Assembly: GCF_009617575.1 (NCBI RefSeq)
Contig: NZ_WIXJ01000002.1
Span: forward strand, 496,001 to 560,000
Direction: 5' to 3'
Source: Rhodocyclus gracilis
GTDB lineage: Bacteria; Pseudomonadota; Gammaproteobacteria; Burkholderiales; Rhodocyclaceae
Length of the DNA: 64,000 nucleotides
The notes beneath the pieces were generated by a model. It was not told the DNA's origin, did no database searches, and was given only the letters and a program-made list of their open reading frames with translations. Each line of letters starts with the position of its first letter. Within the stretch, counting starts at the first letter, position 1. Of this stretch, positions 55,274-64,000 are shown one piece after another. A program made the position numbers and the translations under genes.

Positions 55274-56160
55274 TTCCCGGCTTTGGCGCCGCCCTTGCCG
55301 ATCCTCTTCATGTACTTGAAGAATTCCGAATTCGGCTCGACGACCATGACATCGCTCTTGTTACGGAAGGCGCCGGAGTAAGCCTCCAGACTGCGATAAA
55401 ACGCGTAGAACTCCGGGTTGGCCGAGAACGCCTGCGCGTAGATGGCCGACGCCTTGGCGTCGCCTTCGCCCTTCACCTTCTGCGCGTCGCGATAGGCTTC
55501 GGCGATGATCACCTCGCGCTGACGATCGGCATCGGCGCGAATCTTCTCGCTCTCGGCGGCGCCTTGCGAACGCAGTTCGTTGGCCACGCGCTTGCGCTCG
55601 GCTTCCATGCGGCGATAGACCGATTCGCTGACTTCGAGCGGCAGATCGACACGCTTGACGCGCACGTCGACGATCTGCACACCGATCTTGCGTGCGTCGA
55701 GATCCGCCTTCTGGCGCATCTGCTCCATGATCTGATCGCGCTCGCCGGAGACGACGTCATGGACGGTGCGCTTGCCGAACTCTTCGCGCAGGCCGGCGTT
55801 GACGGTCTGCGACAGACGCGTGCGCGCACGCGCTTCGTCACCGGAGACCGAGACGTAGTAGAGCTTCGGATCAATGATCCGCCACTTGACGTAGGAGTCG
55901 ACGAGGACGTTCTTCTTTTCCGAGGTGATGAAACGCTCGGGTTCGGCGCTGTCGAGCGTCAGGATGCGCTTATCAAAGTAGCGGACGTTCTGGATCATCG
56001 GCCACTTGAGGTACAAGCCCGGCTCGGCGATGACATCGCGCACTTCGCCCAACTGGAAGACGATGGCGTACTGGCGCTGATCCACCGTGAAAATCGACGC
56101 GCTGAGAACGCCCAGAATGGCGACCAGAGCGGCGGCAAAGACGTTGAGGCCGGTTCTCAT
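55270..56160 (-). CDS. hflC: HflC, FtsH-modulating SPFH protein
   Basis: This is a 296-residue inner-membrane band-7/SPFH protein that forms a cage with HflK around the FtsH protease. One N-terminal membrane segment (about 8-25) is followed by the SPFH domain (QRQYAIVFQLGEVRDVIAEPGLYLKWP, by position). A helical coiled coil ends the protein (EKIRADADRQREVIIAEAYRDAQKVKGEGDAKASAIY region). Start shares one base with the hflK stop. Confidence 0.97.
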   Translation of the reverse strand: MRTGLNVFAAALVAILGVLSASIFTVDQRQYAIVFQLGEVRDVIAEPGLYLKWPMIQNVRYFDKRILTLDSAEPERFITSEKKNVLVDSYVKWRIIDPKLYYVSVSGDEARARTRLSQTVNAGLREEFGKRTVHDVVSGERDQIMEQMRQKADLDARKIGVQIVDVRVKRVDLPLEVSESVYRRMEAERKRVANELRSQGAAESEKIRADADRQREVIIAEAYRDAQKVKGEGDAKASAIYAQAFSANPEFYAFYRSLEAYSGAFRNKSDVMVVEPNSEFFKYMKRIGKGGAKAGK

Positions 56161-57398
56161 CAGCGGACCTCCCTGTCACGCGAGCGGAGCGAATCGCGCG
56201 AACGCGTCTCGCGATCAAGCTGAGCCGGTGCCGGCTCGGATACCGCCGGCGCTGCCGTGGCTGGGCGTGCCGCTGCTGCCGGGGTGTCCGGCGCTGCAGC
56301 GGGCGTGCCCGTACCGCTGACTTGCATCAGCTTGTCCAGCGGCAGATAGAGCAGGTTGCCCTGCCCCTTGGCGTCGATGACGACCTTGCTGGTGTTGGAG
56401 TAGATCTGCTGCATCGTTTCCAGATACATACGCGTGCGGGTGACTTCCGGCGCCTTCGCGTATTCGGTGTTGATCTGCTTGAAGCGGCTGGCATCGCCCT
56501 CGGCGGTGGCGACGATGCGCTGCCGATAGCCATCGGCCTCCTGCATGAGACGCGACGCTGTGCCCTGTGCCTTGGGAATGACATCGTTGGCGTAAGCCTG
56601 GCCTTCGTTCTTCTGCCGTTCGCGGTCCTGACCGGCCTTCACGGCGTCGTCGAACGCAGCCTGCACCTGCTCCGGCGGCTGCGCGTTCTGCATCGTCACC
56701 TTGGAGATGAGGATGCCGGTCTGGTAGCGGTCGAGCACTTCCTGCATCAGCTTGGCGGCGTCGACGGCGATCTGCTCGCGCCCCTCGTAGAGCACGAAAT
56801 CCATGCGGTTTTTGCCAACGATCTGGCGAATCGCCGTTTCGGCGACCTGCATCACGGATTCGTCGGGGTGGCGATTATTGAAAACGTAATCGACCGGGTC
56901 TTTCAGAATGTACTGGACGGCAAACTGGATGTTGATGATGTTTTCGTCGTCCGTCAGCATCAGGGCTTCTTTCAGCACCTTGTTGCGTTCGGTGCCCCGA
57001 TAGCCGACCTCGATGGTGCGTACGCCCGAGACGTTCACGAGCTCGTGCGACTCGATGGGGTACGGCAAACGCCAGCGCAGCCCCGACTCCGTCGTTTCCT
57101 TGAATTTGCCAAAGCGCAGGACGACGCCGCGTTGCGACGCGTCGACGATGTAAAAGCCGCTACCCAGCCAGACCAGCAAGCCGAGTACGAGCAGCACACC
57201 GACACCGCCGCCGAGAAAGCGACGGCTGAAATCGACGGGCGGACGTCCACCACCGCCGCCACCGCTCTTGCCACCGATCAGGCCTTGCAAACGGCGGTTG
57301 AAGTCACGCCAAAGGTCGTCGAGGTCGGGCGGCCCCTGGTTAGGGCGCTTGCCATCGCCGTTACCACGCCCCCCCCACTGCGGGTCGTTAAGCGACAT
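56160..57398 (-). CDS. hflK: HflK, FtsH-modulating SPFH protein
   Basis: This is the 412-residue partner of HflC. A glycine-rich N-terminus (WGGRGNGDGKRPNQGPPDLDDLWRDFNRRL, by position) precedes one membrane segment (about 60-82). The SPFH domain (IVDASQRGVVLRFGKF) and coiled coil follow. The C-terminal tail from about residue 355 is Ala/Pro-rich then Arg/Asp-rich. ATG 57398 matches relatives; the frame continues upstream only as a shadow of hflX. Confidence 0.97.
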   Translation of the reverse strand: MSLNDPQWGGRGNGDGKRPNQGPPDLDDLWRDFNRRLQGLIGGKSGGGGGGRPPVDFSRRFLGGGVGVLLVLGLLVWLGSGFYIVDASQRGVVLRFGKFKETTESGLRWRLPYPIESHELVNVSGVRTIEVGYRGTERNKVLKEALMLTDDENIINIQFAVQYILKDPVDYVFNNRHPDESVMQVAETAIRQIVGKNRMDFVLYEGREQIAVDAAKLMQEVLDRYQTGILISKVTMQNAQPPEQVQAAFDDAVKAGQDRERQKNEGQAYANDVIPKAQGTASRLMQEADGYRQRIVATAEGDASRFKQINTEYAKAPEVTRTRMYLETMQQIYSNTSKVVIDAKGQGNLLYLPLDKLMQVSGTGTPAAAPDTPAAAARPATAAPAVSEPAPAQLDRETRSRDSLRSRDREVR

Positions 57399-57418
57399 GA
57401 GAACTCCGATACTTGCGA

Positions 57419-58642
57419 TCATAGGGAAGAGACTGGGTTCTGAACCGGTTCGGCGGATGGACCGGCCGGGGAAGCCATCGACGCCAAAGGCTCGGACAGC
57501 GACGTTGATAAAGCCGGAGCATCCGGCACGGCAGACTTCGAACGCACATCGCGCCGCTTCGCCAGCGCCACTTCGGCGAGCGCCTGACGCAGCAGCGGCA
57601 AGCCTTCGCCGCTTCGCGCACTCACTCGAACGCGGCAAATTCTACCATACTCATCTCGCTCGACCGCCGCCGGCAGCCCGGTCAGGTCGGCCTTGTTCAT
57701 GACGATGATCTGCGGCACATCGGCGCCACCGATGGTCGACAGTGTCTTTTCCACCTCGGCGATCTGCGTCGCCCGGTCGGGACTGGCGGCATCGACGACG
57801 TGCAACAACAGGTCAGCCTGCACCGTCGCCTCCAGCGTCGCATGAAACGCGGCGATCAGCGTGTGCGGCAGGTCACGTATGAAGCCGACCGTGTCGGAGA
57901 CAACGATATGGCCGACTTCAGGCAACCACAGACGGCGGGAGGCGGTATCGAGCGTCGCGAACAGTTGGTCGGCGGCGAACGCGCCAGCATGCGTCAGCGC
58001 ATTAAAAAGCGTCGATTTGCCGGCATTGGTGTAGCCGACCAGCGAGACGTTGAGCATTTCGCCCCGTTGCCGCGCCTTGCGCTGAACGCCGCGCTGCCGT
58101 TCCAGACGAGCCAGACGCTGCCGCAGCATTTTGACGCGCGCGCCCAAAAGCCGGCGGTCGGTTTCCAGCTGGGTTTCGCCAGGGCCGCGCAGACCGATGC
58201 CGCCTTTTTGTCGCTCAAGGTGGGTCCAGCCGCGCACGAGACGGGTCGCCAGATGGTCGAGTTGCGCCAGTTCGACCTGCAACTTGCCTTCGGCGCTCTG
58301 CGCCCGCTGCGCGAAAATATCGAGAATGAGGCGCGTGCGATCGACCACGCGACACGACAGGGCGCGCTCAAGATTGCGCTCCTGCGCTGGCGACAGTTCG
58401 TGATTGAAAATCACCAGCGCGGCGTTGGCGGCAGCGGCGACAGCGGCGATTTCGAGGACTTTGCCCTTGCCGGCGAAGGTCGCCGGATCGGGACTTGCGC
58501 GCCGTCCGTGCACTTCGGCTGCAATGCTCGCGCCCGCCGAGAGAGCCAGCAGACGGACTTCTTCCAACTGCCCGAGAAAGTCGTCGCTCCCGAAATCGAG
58601 CTGAACGATGACCGTCCGTTCGACGGCCCTGGCTTCACGCAT
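57419..58642 (-). CDS. hflX: GTPase HflX
   Basis: This 407-residue GTPase binds the 50S subunit and splits stalled or heat-damaged ribosomes. The N-terminal glycine-rich HflX domain (GKGKVLEI; NHELSPAQERNLERAL) is followed by a coiled helix (GGIGLRGPGETQLETDRRLL). The G domain has GYTNAGKSTL, DTVGFIRDLP and NKAD. The C-terminus adds a Ser/Pro-rich tail of about 35 residues not in E. coli HflX. Between hfq and hflK. Confidence 0.97.
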   Translation of the reverse strand: MREARAVERTVIVQLDFGSDDFLGQLEEVRLLALSAGASIAAEVHGRRASPDPATFAGKGKVLEIAAVAAAANAALVIFNHELSPAQERNLERALSCRVVDRTRLILDIFAQRAQSAEGKLQVELAQLDHLATRLVRGWTHLERQKGGIGLRGPGETQLETDRRLLGARVKMLRQRLARLERQRGVQRKARQRGEMLNVSLVGYTNAGKSTLFNALTHAGAFAADQLFATLDTASRRLWLPEVGHIVVSDTVGFIRDLPHTLIAAFHATLEATVQADLLLHVVDAASPDRATQIAEVEKTLSTIGGADVPQIIVMNKADLTGLPAAVERDEYGRICRVRVSARSGEGLPLLRQALAEVALAKRRDVRSKSAVPDAPALSTSLSEPLASMASPAGPSAEPVQNPVSSL

Positions 58643-58822
58643 GGAGGGGATTCAGCGAGGCAGATACGCGAGGGGAAAAATCAAACCTGGCGACCGCACG
58701 AGCCGCCGATCCGGCAGTACCGGACATTTCTGGAGAGCCGGCCAAAGGCCGGGTACAACAGGCGCCCCGCCGCGGGCGGGTGCAAGCACGGACAAGGAGC
58801 AGCGGGCGCGATGGCATGCCGT

Positions 58823-59062
58823 TCAGGCGTCGTCACCCGTATCGACCTGAAGGTTCACCGGACGCGCCGGGACGACGGTCGAAATCGCGTGCTTGTAGAC
58901 CATCTGCGTCACGGTGTTCTTGAGCAACACGACGTATTGGTCGAAGGACTCGACCTGGCCTTGCAACTTGATCCCATTCACCAGATAGATCGACACGGGC
59001 ACATGCTCGCGACGCAGGGTGTTGAGGAACGGGTCTTGTAGAAGTTGCCCTTTATTGCTCAT
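58823..59062 (-). CDS. hfq: RNA chaperone Hfq
   Basis: This is a 79-residue Sm-like hexameric protein that pairs small RNAs with mRNAs. The Sm1 and Sm2 motifs ([36 protein letters not shown]) are intact, including Gln8 and the KH pair for U-rich RNA. It begins [20 protein letters not shown] 180-base gap follows before hflX, so hflX may have extra control. Confidence 0.98.
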   Translation of the reverse strand: MSNKGQLLQDPFLNTLRREHVPVSIYLVNGIKLQGQVESFDQYVVLLKNTVTQMVYKHAISTVVPARPVNLQVDTGDDA

Positions 59063-59131
59063 GGCTCTTGCTCCATCTTGTGAGTGTGGGTGGATTCGAT
59101 CGCCGGAGGTCTCTTTCCGGGTGCGGACAGG

Positions 59132-60541
59132 TTAATTGATTTTCTTTGGCTTCGCTACCGCGGAGCCCCGCTTGGCGGGCTTTTCGCGGCGCAGACGCTC
59201 TGGTTTCTTGCGATCGGCATACGGATTGGCCGACACGTTGAACTGGATGCGCAGCGGCGTTCCCTGCAGGCGGAAAGTCTCGCGAAAGACGCCTTCCAGG
59301 TAGCGGCGATAGCTCTCCGGCACGTGCTCCAGCGAGTTGCCGTGAATGACGATCAGCGGCGGATTGCGCCCGCCCTGGTGCGCGTAGCGCAGCTTCGGAC
59401 GCGTCACACCGTGACGCGGCGGCGTCTGCCGGGTCGTCGCGTCGATCAGCGTGCGCGTCAGTTGCGGCGTCGGCAAATTGGCGATGGCGGCCTTGAAGGC
59501 GGCGTCCACCGAGCGCATCAGCGCGTCGAGGCCACTGCCGGTCAGCGCCGAGACGTAGTGGAACTTGGCGAAGTCGAGGAATTTCAGCTTGCGCTCGATA
59601 TCTGCCTTGACGCGTTCGCGCACGTACGGATCGAGGCCATCCCACTTATTGATGGCCACCGTCAGCGCGCGCCCGGACTCGACGATGAAGCCGGCGATAT
59701 GCGCGTCCTGATCGGAAATCTCCTGCCGCGCATCAAGCACCAGCACCACCGCATTGGCCTCTTCGATGGACTGCAAGGTCTTGATCACCGAGAACTTCTC
59801 GATGGTCTCGAAAACCTTGCCGCGCCGCCGCAGGCCGGCGGTGTCGGTGAGACGGTACTGGCGCCCGCCGCGCTCGAAATCGATGTGGATGGCGTCGCGC
59901 GTCGTGCCCGGCAAGTCAAAGGCGATGACGCGCTCTTCGCCGACCAGCGCGTTGATCATGGTGCTCTTGCCGACGTTGGGACGCCCGACAATCGCCACCT
60001 TGAGCGCACCGCCCGCCGTCGCATCCTCGTCGTCGTCCGGCGCCGGCTCGCCCAGCAGGTCGAGCGCATCTTCGACCAGCGCGCGCACCCCTTCGCCGTG
60101 CGTCGCCGAAATCGGGTGCGGCTCACCGAGACCCAATTCGTGGAACTCGGCGGAGACGACAGCGAAGTTGAGCCCCTCAGCCTTATTCAGGGCGAGCAAC
60201 GTCGGCCGGCCGGAGCGGCGCAGCTTGGCGGAAATTTCTTTGTCCTGCGCGGAGAGTCCGTGCCGCGCATCGACCACGAAAACGACAACATCCGCTTCGG
60301 CAATGGCCTGCTCGGTCTGGCGAGCCATTTCGTGCAGGATGCCGTCCTTCGCCTGCGGCTCGAAGCCGCCGGTGTCGACGACGAGGAAAGGACGCTCGCC
60401 GACCTTGCCGTGGCCGTAGTGACGGTCACGGGTGAGACCGGGGATATCCGCGACGAGCGCGTCGCGCGTGCGCGTCAGACGATTGAACAGGGTCGATTTG
60501 CCGACATTTGGCCGACCGACCAGTACCAAGGTTGGCTTCAT
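59132..60541 (-). CDS. der: Ribosome-assembly GTPase Der (EngA)
   Basis: This 469-residue GTPase, needed for 50S assembly, has two G domains in tandem: [15 protein letters not shown] at the start and [14 protein letters not shown] at about residue 190, each with DxxG and NKxD motifs. A C-terminal KH-like domain ([16 protein letters not shown]) follows. The tail is Lys/Arg-rich. Start overlaps the bamB stop by four bases. Confidence 0.98.
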   Translation of the reverse strand: MKPTLVLVGRPNVGKSTLFNRLTRTRDALVADIPGLTRDRHYGHGKVGERPFLVVDTGGFEPQAKDGILHEMARQTEQAIAEADVVVFVVDARHGLSAQDKEISAKLRRSGRPTLLALNKAEGLNFAVVSAEFHELGLGEPHPISATHGEGVRALVEDALDLLGEPAPDDDEDATAGGALKVAIVGRPNVGKSTMINALVGEERVIAFDLPGTTRDAIHIDFERGGRQYRLTDTAGLRRRGKVFETIEKFSVIKTLQSIEEANAVVLVLDARQEISDQDAHIAGFIVESGRALTVAINKWDGLDPYVRERVKADIERKLKFLDFAKFHYVSALTGSGLDALMRSVDAAFKAAIANLPTPQLTRTLIDATTRQTPPRHGVTRPKLRYAHQGGRNPPLIVIHGNSLEHVPESYRRYLEGVFRETFRLQGTPLRIQFNVSANPYADRKKPERLRREKPAKRGSAVAKPKKIN

Positions 60542-61692
60542 TGCGCCTCAATTGCGTAAATGGCGCCGCCCTGCGTCTGAACGACAACGCCTTCGGCGCT
60601 CGCCTTCAGGGGAGCGACAACCGGGTTGCCATCAGTAGTCAGACGCGCAGCAAAGGCGCCATCGTCGCGTTTCAGAAAATGTACGACGCCTTGCAGATCA
60701 GCCACGGCGACCAGGCCGCGCCGCACGAGCGGCGCCGTCAGGCGGCGCTGGGCCAGCCGATCCTGCTTCCAGATGCTGGCGCCGCTGTTGCGATCCAGTG
60801 CGTGCACTGCACCCCTGTCATCGCTGACGTAAACGTAGCGGCTATCGATCGCCAGACCGGCCGAACTCGACATTTCGCGCGCCCAGATCAACGAGCCATT
60901 GCCCAGATCGAAGCAGGCAACGCGGCCTTGATAGGCGGCGGCGCAAATCTCCTGACCATCGATGGCCGGCGTGCTGGTGATGTCGGCGACGCGATCGAGT
61001 TCAGTGACGCCCTTGGGCACGGCAACGGTACCTTCCCAGACCGGCGCGCCGTTGGCGAGACTGACGGCGACCAGCTTGCCACCGGGGAAACCGGCAAAGA
61101 CATAGCGATCAGCGATCAGCGGCGCCGCTGCGACACGAATGGCGAGCGCCGGCGACGGGCGCTGGAAGGTCCAGCGGCGTTTGCCGTCGACGAGTTCGAA
61201 AGCCGCGAGACGGTTGTCGCCGCTCCGCACGACGACAACGTCGTCGCCGATCACGGGCGGCGCCAGGACTTCGCTCGTCGCCCGCGCCGACCACAGCGGC
61301 GAGCCATCGGCTGCCGAAAACGCCAGCACTTCGCCCTTCGGCGTGCCGACGACGACGGTGCGCGAATCGGCCCCGACACCGCCGGAGACGGTCTGCCCGA
61401 CCTTGACGCGCCAAACCTTGCGACCGCCGTCGAAGCGCGTCAGCACGCCGTCGCGATCGACGACGTACACGCTGTCGTCGACCACGGCAGGCGAGAGCAC
61501 ATAATCGCTGGGTTTGCCGATGCCCTCACGCCACAGCACGCGCGCCTCGGCCGACGCCACGAACGGTTTGAGTTCAGCGACCTTCGGGCCGAGCGGCTTG
61601 CTGGCGAAGGGATTGATGGAATCCAGCGTCGAGCAGGCCGCGAGAAAAGGCAGGGCCAGTACGCAAGCGAGACGGACGGAGGAGGCTTTCAT
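60538..61692 (-). CDS. bamB: Outer-membrane assembly lipoprotein BamB
   Basis: This is the 384-residue lipoprotein of the BAM complex, which inserts beta-barrel proteins. Signal and lipobox FLAACS (Cys about 20) come first. PQQ-like beta-propeller repeats follow ([18 protein letters not shown]-like; [39 protein letters not shown]). Between the YfgM-like gene and der, the normal order. Confidence 0.96.
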   Translation of the reverse strand: MKASSVRLACVLALPFLAACSTLDSINPFASKPLGPKVAELKPFVASAEARVLWREGIGKPSDYVLSPAVVDDSVYVVDRDGVLTRFDGGRKVWRVKVGQTVSGGVGADSRTVVVGTPKGEVLAFSAADGSPLWSARATSEVLAPPVIGDDVVVVRSGDNRLAAFELVDGKRRWTFQRPSPALAIRVAAAPLIADRYVFAGFPGGKLVAVSLANGAPVWEGTVAVPKGVTELDRVADITSTPAIDGQEICAAAYQGRVACFDLGNGSLIWAREMSSSAGLAIDSRYVYVSDDRGAVHALDRNSGASIWKQDRLAQRRLTAPLVRRGLVAVADLQGVVHFLKRDDGAFAARLTTDGNPVVAPLKASAEGVVVQTQGGAIYAIEAQ

Positions 61693-62414
61693 CGCGCAGC
61701 TTCCTTGGCGGGAGCGGCTGCGACCGGCGCGGGTACTGCCTCGCCGGTCGACTCGAGCTTCAGGCGCAGCAATTCGCGATACGGCGCATTGGCTTCCTGT
61801 TCCTGCAAAGTGCTGCGTCCCTTGGCGCCGCTATCGGTCGCATCGAGGGAAGTCAGCGCGCTGCGCCAGGCCGTGGCAGCTTCGGCTTTCTTGCCTTGTG
61901 CCATGAGAACGTCGCCACGAACTTCGGCGAAGCGGGTGGCGAAGCCTTCCAGCACCGGGCCATCGAGCGTACGCAGCGCCTCGTCGAACGCCTTTTCGTC
62001 AATCAGCAGGGTCGCCAGACGCAGGCGGGCTAGTTCGCGCACTTCGTCGTGGCCGTTCGTGGCTACCCACGCCAGTTGCGCGTGCGCCGTCTTCAGATCG
62101 CCGGTGTCGACCGCTGCCTTGGCGGCGATCAGCGCCCCCAGACCGGCGGCCGGCGTGCTGCTGAATTTCTCGGCCAACTCACCCGCCGCGGCCTTGACGC
62201 GCTGCGTGTCGCCCGCTTCGACGGCGCGTTGCAGTACCGAGAGAATCGCCGACGCCTGCGCCGACTGATTGCGCTGATACCAGTTCCAGCCCTGCCAACC
62301 GGCCACGGCCAGCGACGCCGCGAGAACGACGCCAACTACGGTGTTGCCGTGCTGCTTCCACCAGGTCTTGATTTCGTCGAGCTGTTCCTGCTCTTCAAGG
62401 TCGTACGTGGCCAT
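61689..62414 (-). CDS. YfgM-like periplasmic TPR protein (ancillary SecYEG translocon subunit)
   Basis: This is a 241-residue protein anchored by one N-terminal membrane segment (TVVGVVLAASLAVAGWQGW, about 24-42) after a short cytoplasmic part (EEQEQLDEIKTWWKQHG). The periplasmic part is made of TPR-like helices. In E. coli YfgM links the Sec translocon with periplasmic chaperones. It overlaps bamB by four bases and hisS by one. Confidence 0.93.
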   Translation of the reverse strand: MATYDLEEQEQLDEIKTWWKQHGNTVVGVVLAASLAVAGWQGWNWYQRNQSAQASAILSVLQRAVEAGDTQRVKAAAGELAEKFSSTPAAGLGALIAAKAAVDTGDLKTAHAQLAWVATNGHDEVRELARLRLATLLIDEKAFDEALRTLDGPVLEGFATRFAEVRGDVLMAQGKKAEAATAWRSALTSLDATDSGAKGRSTLQEQEANAPYRELLRLKLESTGEAVPAPVAAAPAKEAAR

Positions 62415-63700
62415 CAGGATTCGTCCTCATCGTCGAGTAAGCATTGGATGATCGCGTCGGCCAGCGCATCCACGCCGACACGTTTCTGTTCACCACCGTC
62501 GCGCAACGGTTTCAGGCTGACCTCGCCAGCCGCCGCCTCGTCGTCACCGATGATGACAGCGAAAGCAGCGCCGCTGGCGTCGGCCTTCTTCATTTGCGAC
62601 TTGAAATTGCCGCTGCCACAGTGCAGCAGCACATCGAGTCCCTGATCGCGCAGGCCTTCGGCAACACGCGGTGCCATGCGCGAAGCGGCCTCGCCCTGAT
62701 GCACGACGTAGACGTCCACCGAGGTTGGCGCCGGTACGCCGCCAGCGTCGCTGATCAGCGCCAGCAGGCGTTCGACGCCCATGGCGAAACCGCAGGCCGG
62801 CGTCGCCTTGCCGCCGAGCTGGCCGACCAGACCGTCGTAACGGCCGCCGGCGCAGACGGTGCCCTGCGCGCCGAGGCGGTCGGTGACCCATTCGAACACG
62901 GTCAGGTTGTAGTAGTCGAGGCCGCGCACCAGCCGCGGGTTGATCGTATAGGGAATGCCGACATCGCGCAGGATCTGCTGCACGCCCTCGAAGTGTGCCA
63001 ACGATTCCGGCCCGAGGTGGTCGATCAGCTTCGGCGCGCCGGCAACGAGTTCCTGCATCGCCGGGTTCTTGGTGTCGAGGATGCGCAGCGGATTGCTGTG
63101 CAGGCGGCGCTTGGCGTCCTCATCGAGCAGTTCGGCGTTGGCCTCGAAGTAGGCGATCAGTTCGGCACGGTGACGCGCGCGTTCCTCGGCCTGGCCGAGC
63201 GTGTTGATTTCGAGACGGATGCCGTCGAGGCCGAGGTCATCCCACAGGCGCGCGCCCATCAGGATGTGCTCGGCATCGACGTCGGGACCGGCAAAGCCGA
63301 AGGCCTCAACGCCGACCTGATGGAACTGGCGATAACGACCCTTCTGCGGCCGTTCGTGGCGGAACATCGGCCCGGTGTAGTAGAGGCGCTGCGGCCGTTC
63401 GCCGGCGAGGCTGTGCTGGATGACGGCGCGCACGCAGCCGGCGGTGCCTTCCGGCCGCAGCGTCAGCGGTTCGCCGTTGAGGCTGTCGACGAAGGAGTAC
63501 ATCTCCTTCTCGACGATGTCGGTCACCTCGCCGATGGCGCGCGAAAAGAGCGGCGTCGGCTCGACGATCGGCAGGCGGATCGGCCGGTAGCCGTAGCCTT
63601 TCAGCCAGCTGCGGACAATCTCTTCAAAGCGTTCCCAGAGTTCTGCCTCGTCCGGCAGGATGTCGTTCATGCCGCGGACGGACTGGATGTTTCGGCTCAT
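62414..63700 (-). CDS. hisS: Histidyl-tRNA synthetase
   Basis: This is a 428-residue class II synthetase. Motif 1, motif 2 ([29 protein letters not shown], by position) and motif 3 (FAMGVERLL) are present, along with the HisA-specific [15 protein letters not shown]. The C-terminal anticodon-binding domain is complete. Start overlaps the ispG stop. Confidence 0.98.
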   Translation of the reverse strand: MSRNIQSVRGMNDILPDEAELWERFEEIVRSWLKGYGYRPIRLPIVEPTPLFSRAIGEVTDIVEKEMYSFVDSLNGEPLTLRPEGTAGCVRAVIQHSLAGERPQRLYYTGPMFRHERPQKGRYRQFHQVGVEAFGFAGPDVDAEHILMGARLWDDLGLDGIRLEINTLGQAEERARHRAELIAYFEANAELLDEDAKRRLHSNPLRILDTKNPAMQELVAGAPKLIDHLGPESLAHFEGVQQILRDVGIPYTINPRLVRGLDYYNLTVFEWVTDRLGAQGTVCAGGRYDGLVGQLGGKATPACGFAMGVERLLALISDAGGVPAPTSVDVYVVHQGEAASRMAPRVAEGLRDQGLDVLLHCGSGNFKSQMKKADASGAAFAVIIGDDEAAAGEVSLKPLRDGGEQKRVGVDALADAIIQCLLDDEDES

Positions 63701-64000
63701 GAGTGAATCGGGCTCTTTCTCGTGTAGGTGCGCGCCACGTAGCGTTCGACGATGGCGGTGAATTCATCGGCGATGTGCTCGCCGCGCAGGGTGACGGTCT
63801 TGACGCCGTCCTCGAACACCGGCGCCGCCGGCGCCTCACCGGAACCCGGCAGACTGATGCCGATGTTGGCGTGCTTACTCTCGCCGGGGCCATTGACGAC
63901 GCAGCCCATCACCGCCAGCGTCATGTTCTCGACGCCGTCATATTCGTTGCGCCAGTCCGGCATGCGACTGCGCACGTGGTTCTGGATGTGCTGCGCCAGT
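63697..64000 (-). CDS. ispG: (E)-4-hydroxy-3-methylbut-2-enyl-diphosphate synthase, C-terminal part
   Basis: This is the last about 100 residues of IspG (GcpE), the [4Fe-4S] enzyme of the non-mevalonate isoprenoid pathway. [27 protein letters not shown] (by position) contains one cluster Cys and the diagnostic NGPGE. The start is beyond the window's right edge. ispG-hisS-yfgM-bamB-der is the standard order. Confidence 0.95.
   Translation of the reverse strand, partial: LAQHIQNHVRSRMPDWRNEYDGVENMTLAVMGCVVNGPGESKHANIGISLPGSGEAPAAPVFEDGVKTVTLRGEHIADEFTAIVERYVARTYTRKSPIHS

Overview
The window is GC-rich, tightly packed chromosomal DNA that looks like a betaproteobacterium of the Rhodocyclales/Azonexaceae type. 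This is inferred from gene content and order: hfq-hflX-hflK-hflC-DUF2065-hisZ-purA, hisS-yfgM-bamB-der, rpsF-priB-rpsR-rplI-dnaB, alr-radA, and a cysI-DUF934-cysH-cysD-cysN sulfate operon with an APS-type CysH. No taxonomic marker such as 16S rRNA is present. Nearly all of the window is core genome, with only a small accessory patch at about 5.2-7.6 kb.

Layout. 0-5 kb: the 3' part of recQ, then a leftward set (csoR-like metal sensor, EamA transporter, MFS exporter) and a rightward mgtC. 5.2-7.6 kb: wreckage of an RHS/YD-repeat gene with a WHH-type nuclease tip, followed by about 600 unexplained bases. 7.6-12.3 kb: class Ia ribonucleotide reductase nrdA-nrdB, with a long leader holding a cobalamin riboswitch and, further upstream, a promoter with two NrdR boxes. 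12.4-15.7 kb: a YoaA/DinG iron-sulfur helicase translationally coupled to an uncharacterised ATP-grasp-like protein. 15.8-20.3 kb: an Ala/Ser/Thr-rich protein of unknown role, bcp, a PIN-PhoH protein and a transglutaminase-like protein whose catalytic cysteine is a serine. 20.3-24.5 kb: dnaB, rplI, rpsR, priB, rpsF and cysB, all leftward. 24.7-30.1 kb: the rightward sulfate assimilation operon. 30-39.3 kb: a chemoreceptor, rlmB, rnr, tRNA-Leu(CAG), a small membrane protein and a YgiQ radical-SAM protein. 39.4-50.3 kb: an FtsX-like permease, radA, alr, two envelope lipoproteins (DUF4398 and OmpA types), a porin, yaeQ and lplT. 50.4-64 kb: a leftward housekeeping run from the 3' end of ispG through hisS, yfgM, bamB, der, hfq, hflX, hflK, hflC, hisZ and purA to tsaB, rimI and a family-4 uracil-DNA glycosylase.

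How the genes work together. CysDN activates sulfate to APS, CysH reduces APS to sulfite and CysI reduces sulfite to sulfide. CysB sits divergently and carries a plausible self-operator at its own promoter. The ribonucleotide reductase locus carries signals for two inputs: NrdR (nucleotide status) and a B12 riboswitch. This suggests, but does not prove, that a B12-dependent class II reductase is encoded elsewhere in the genome.

I found no CRISPR array, prophage, intact insertion sequence, integron or clear defence island. The strongest 'second look' items are the dual NrdR/B12 control of nrdAB, the helicase/ATP-grasp pair, the Cys-to-Ser transglutaminase and the decayed RHS toxin. I do not see convincing evidence of a wholly new multi-gene system.
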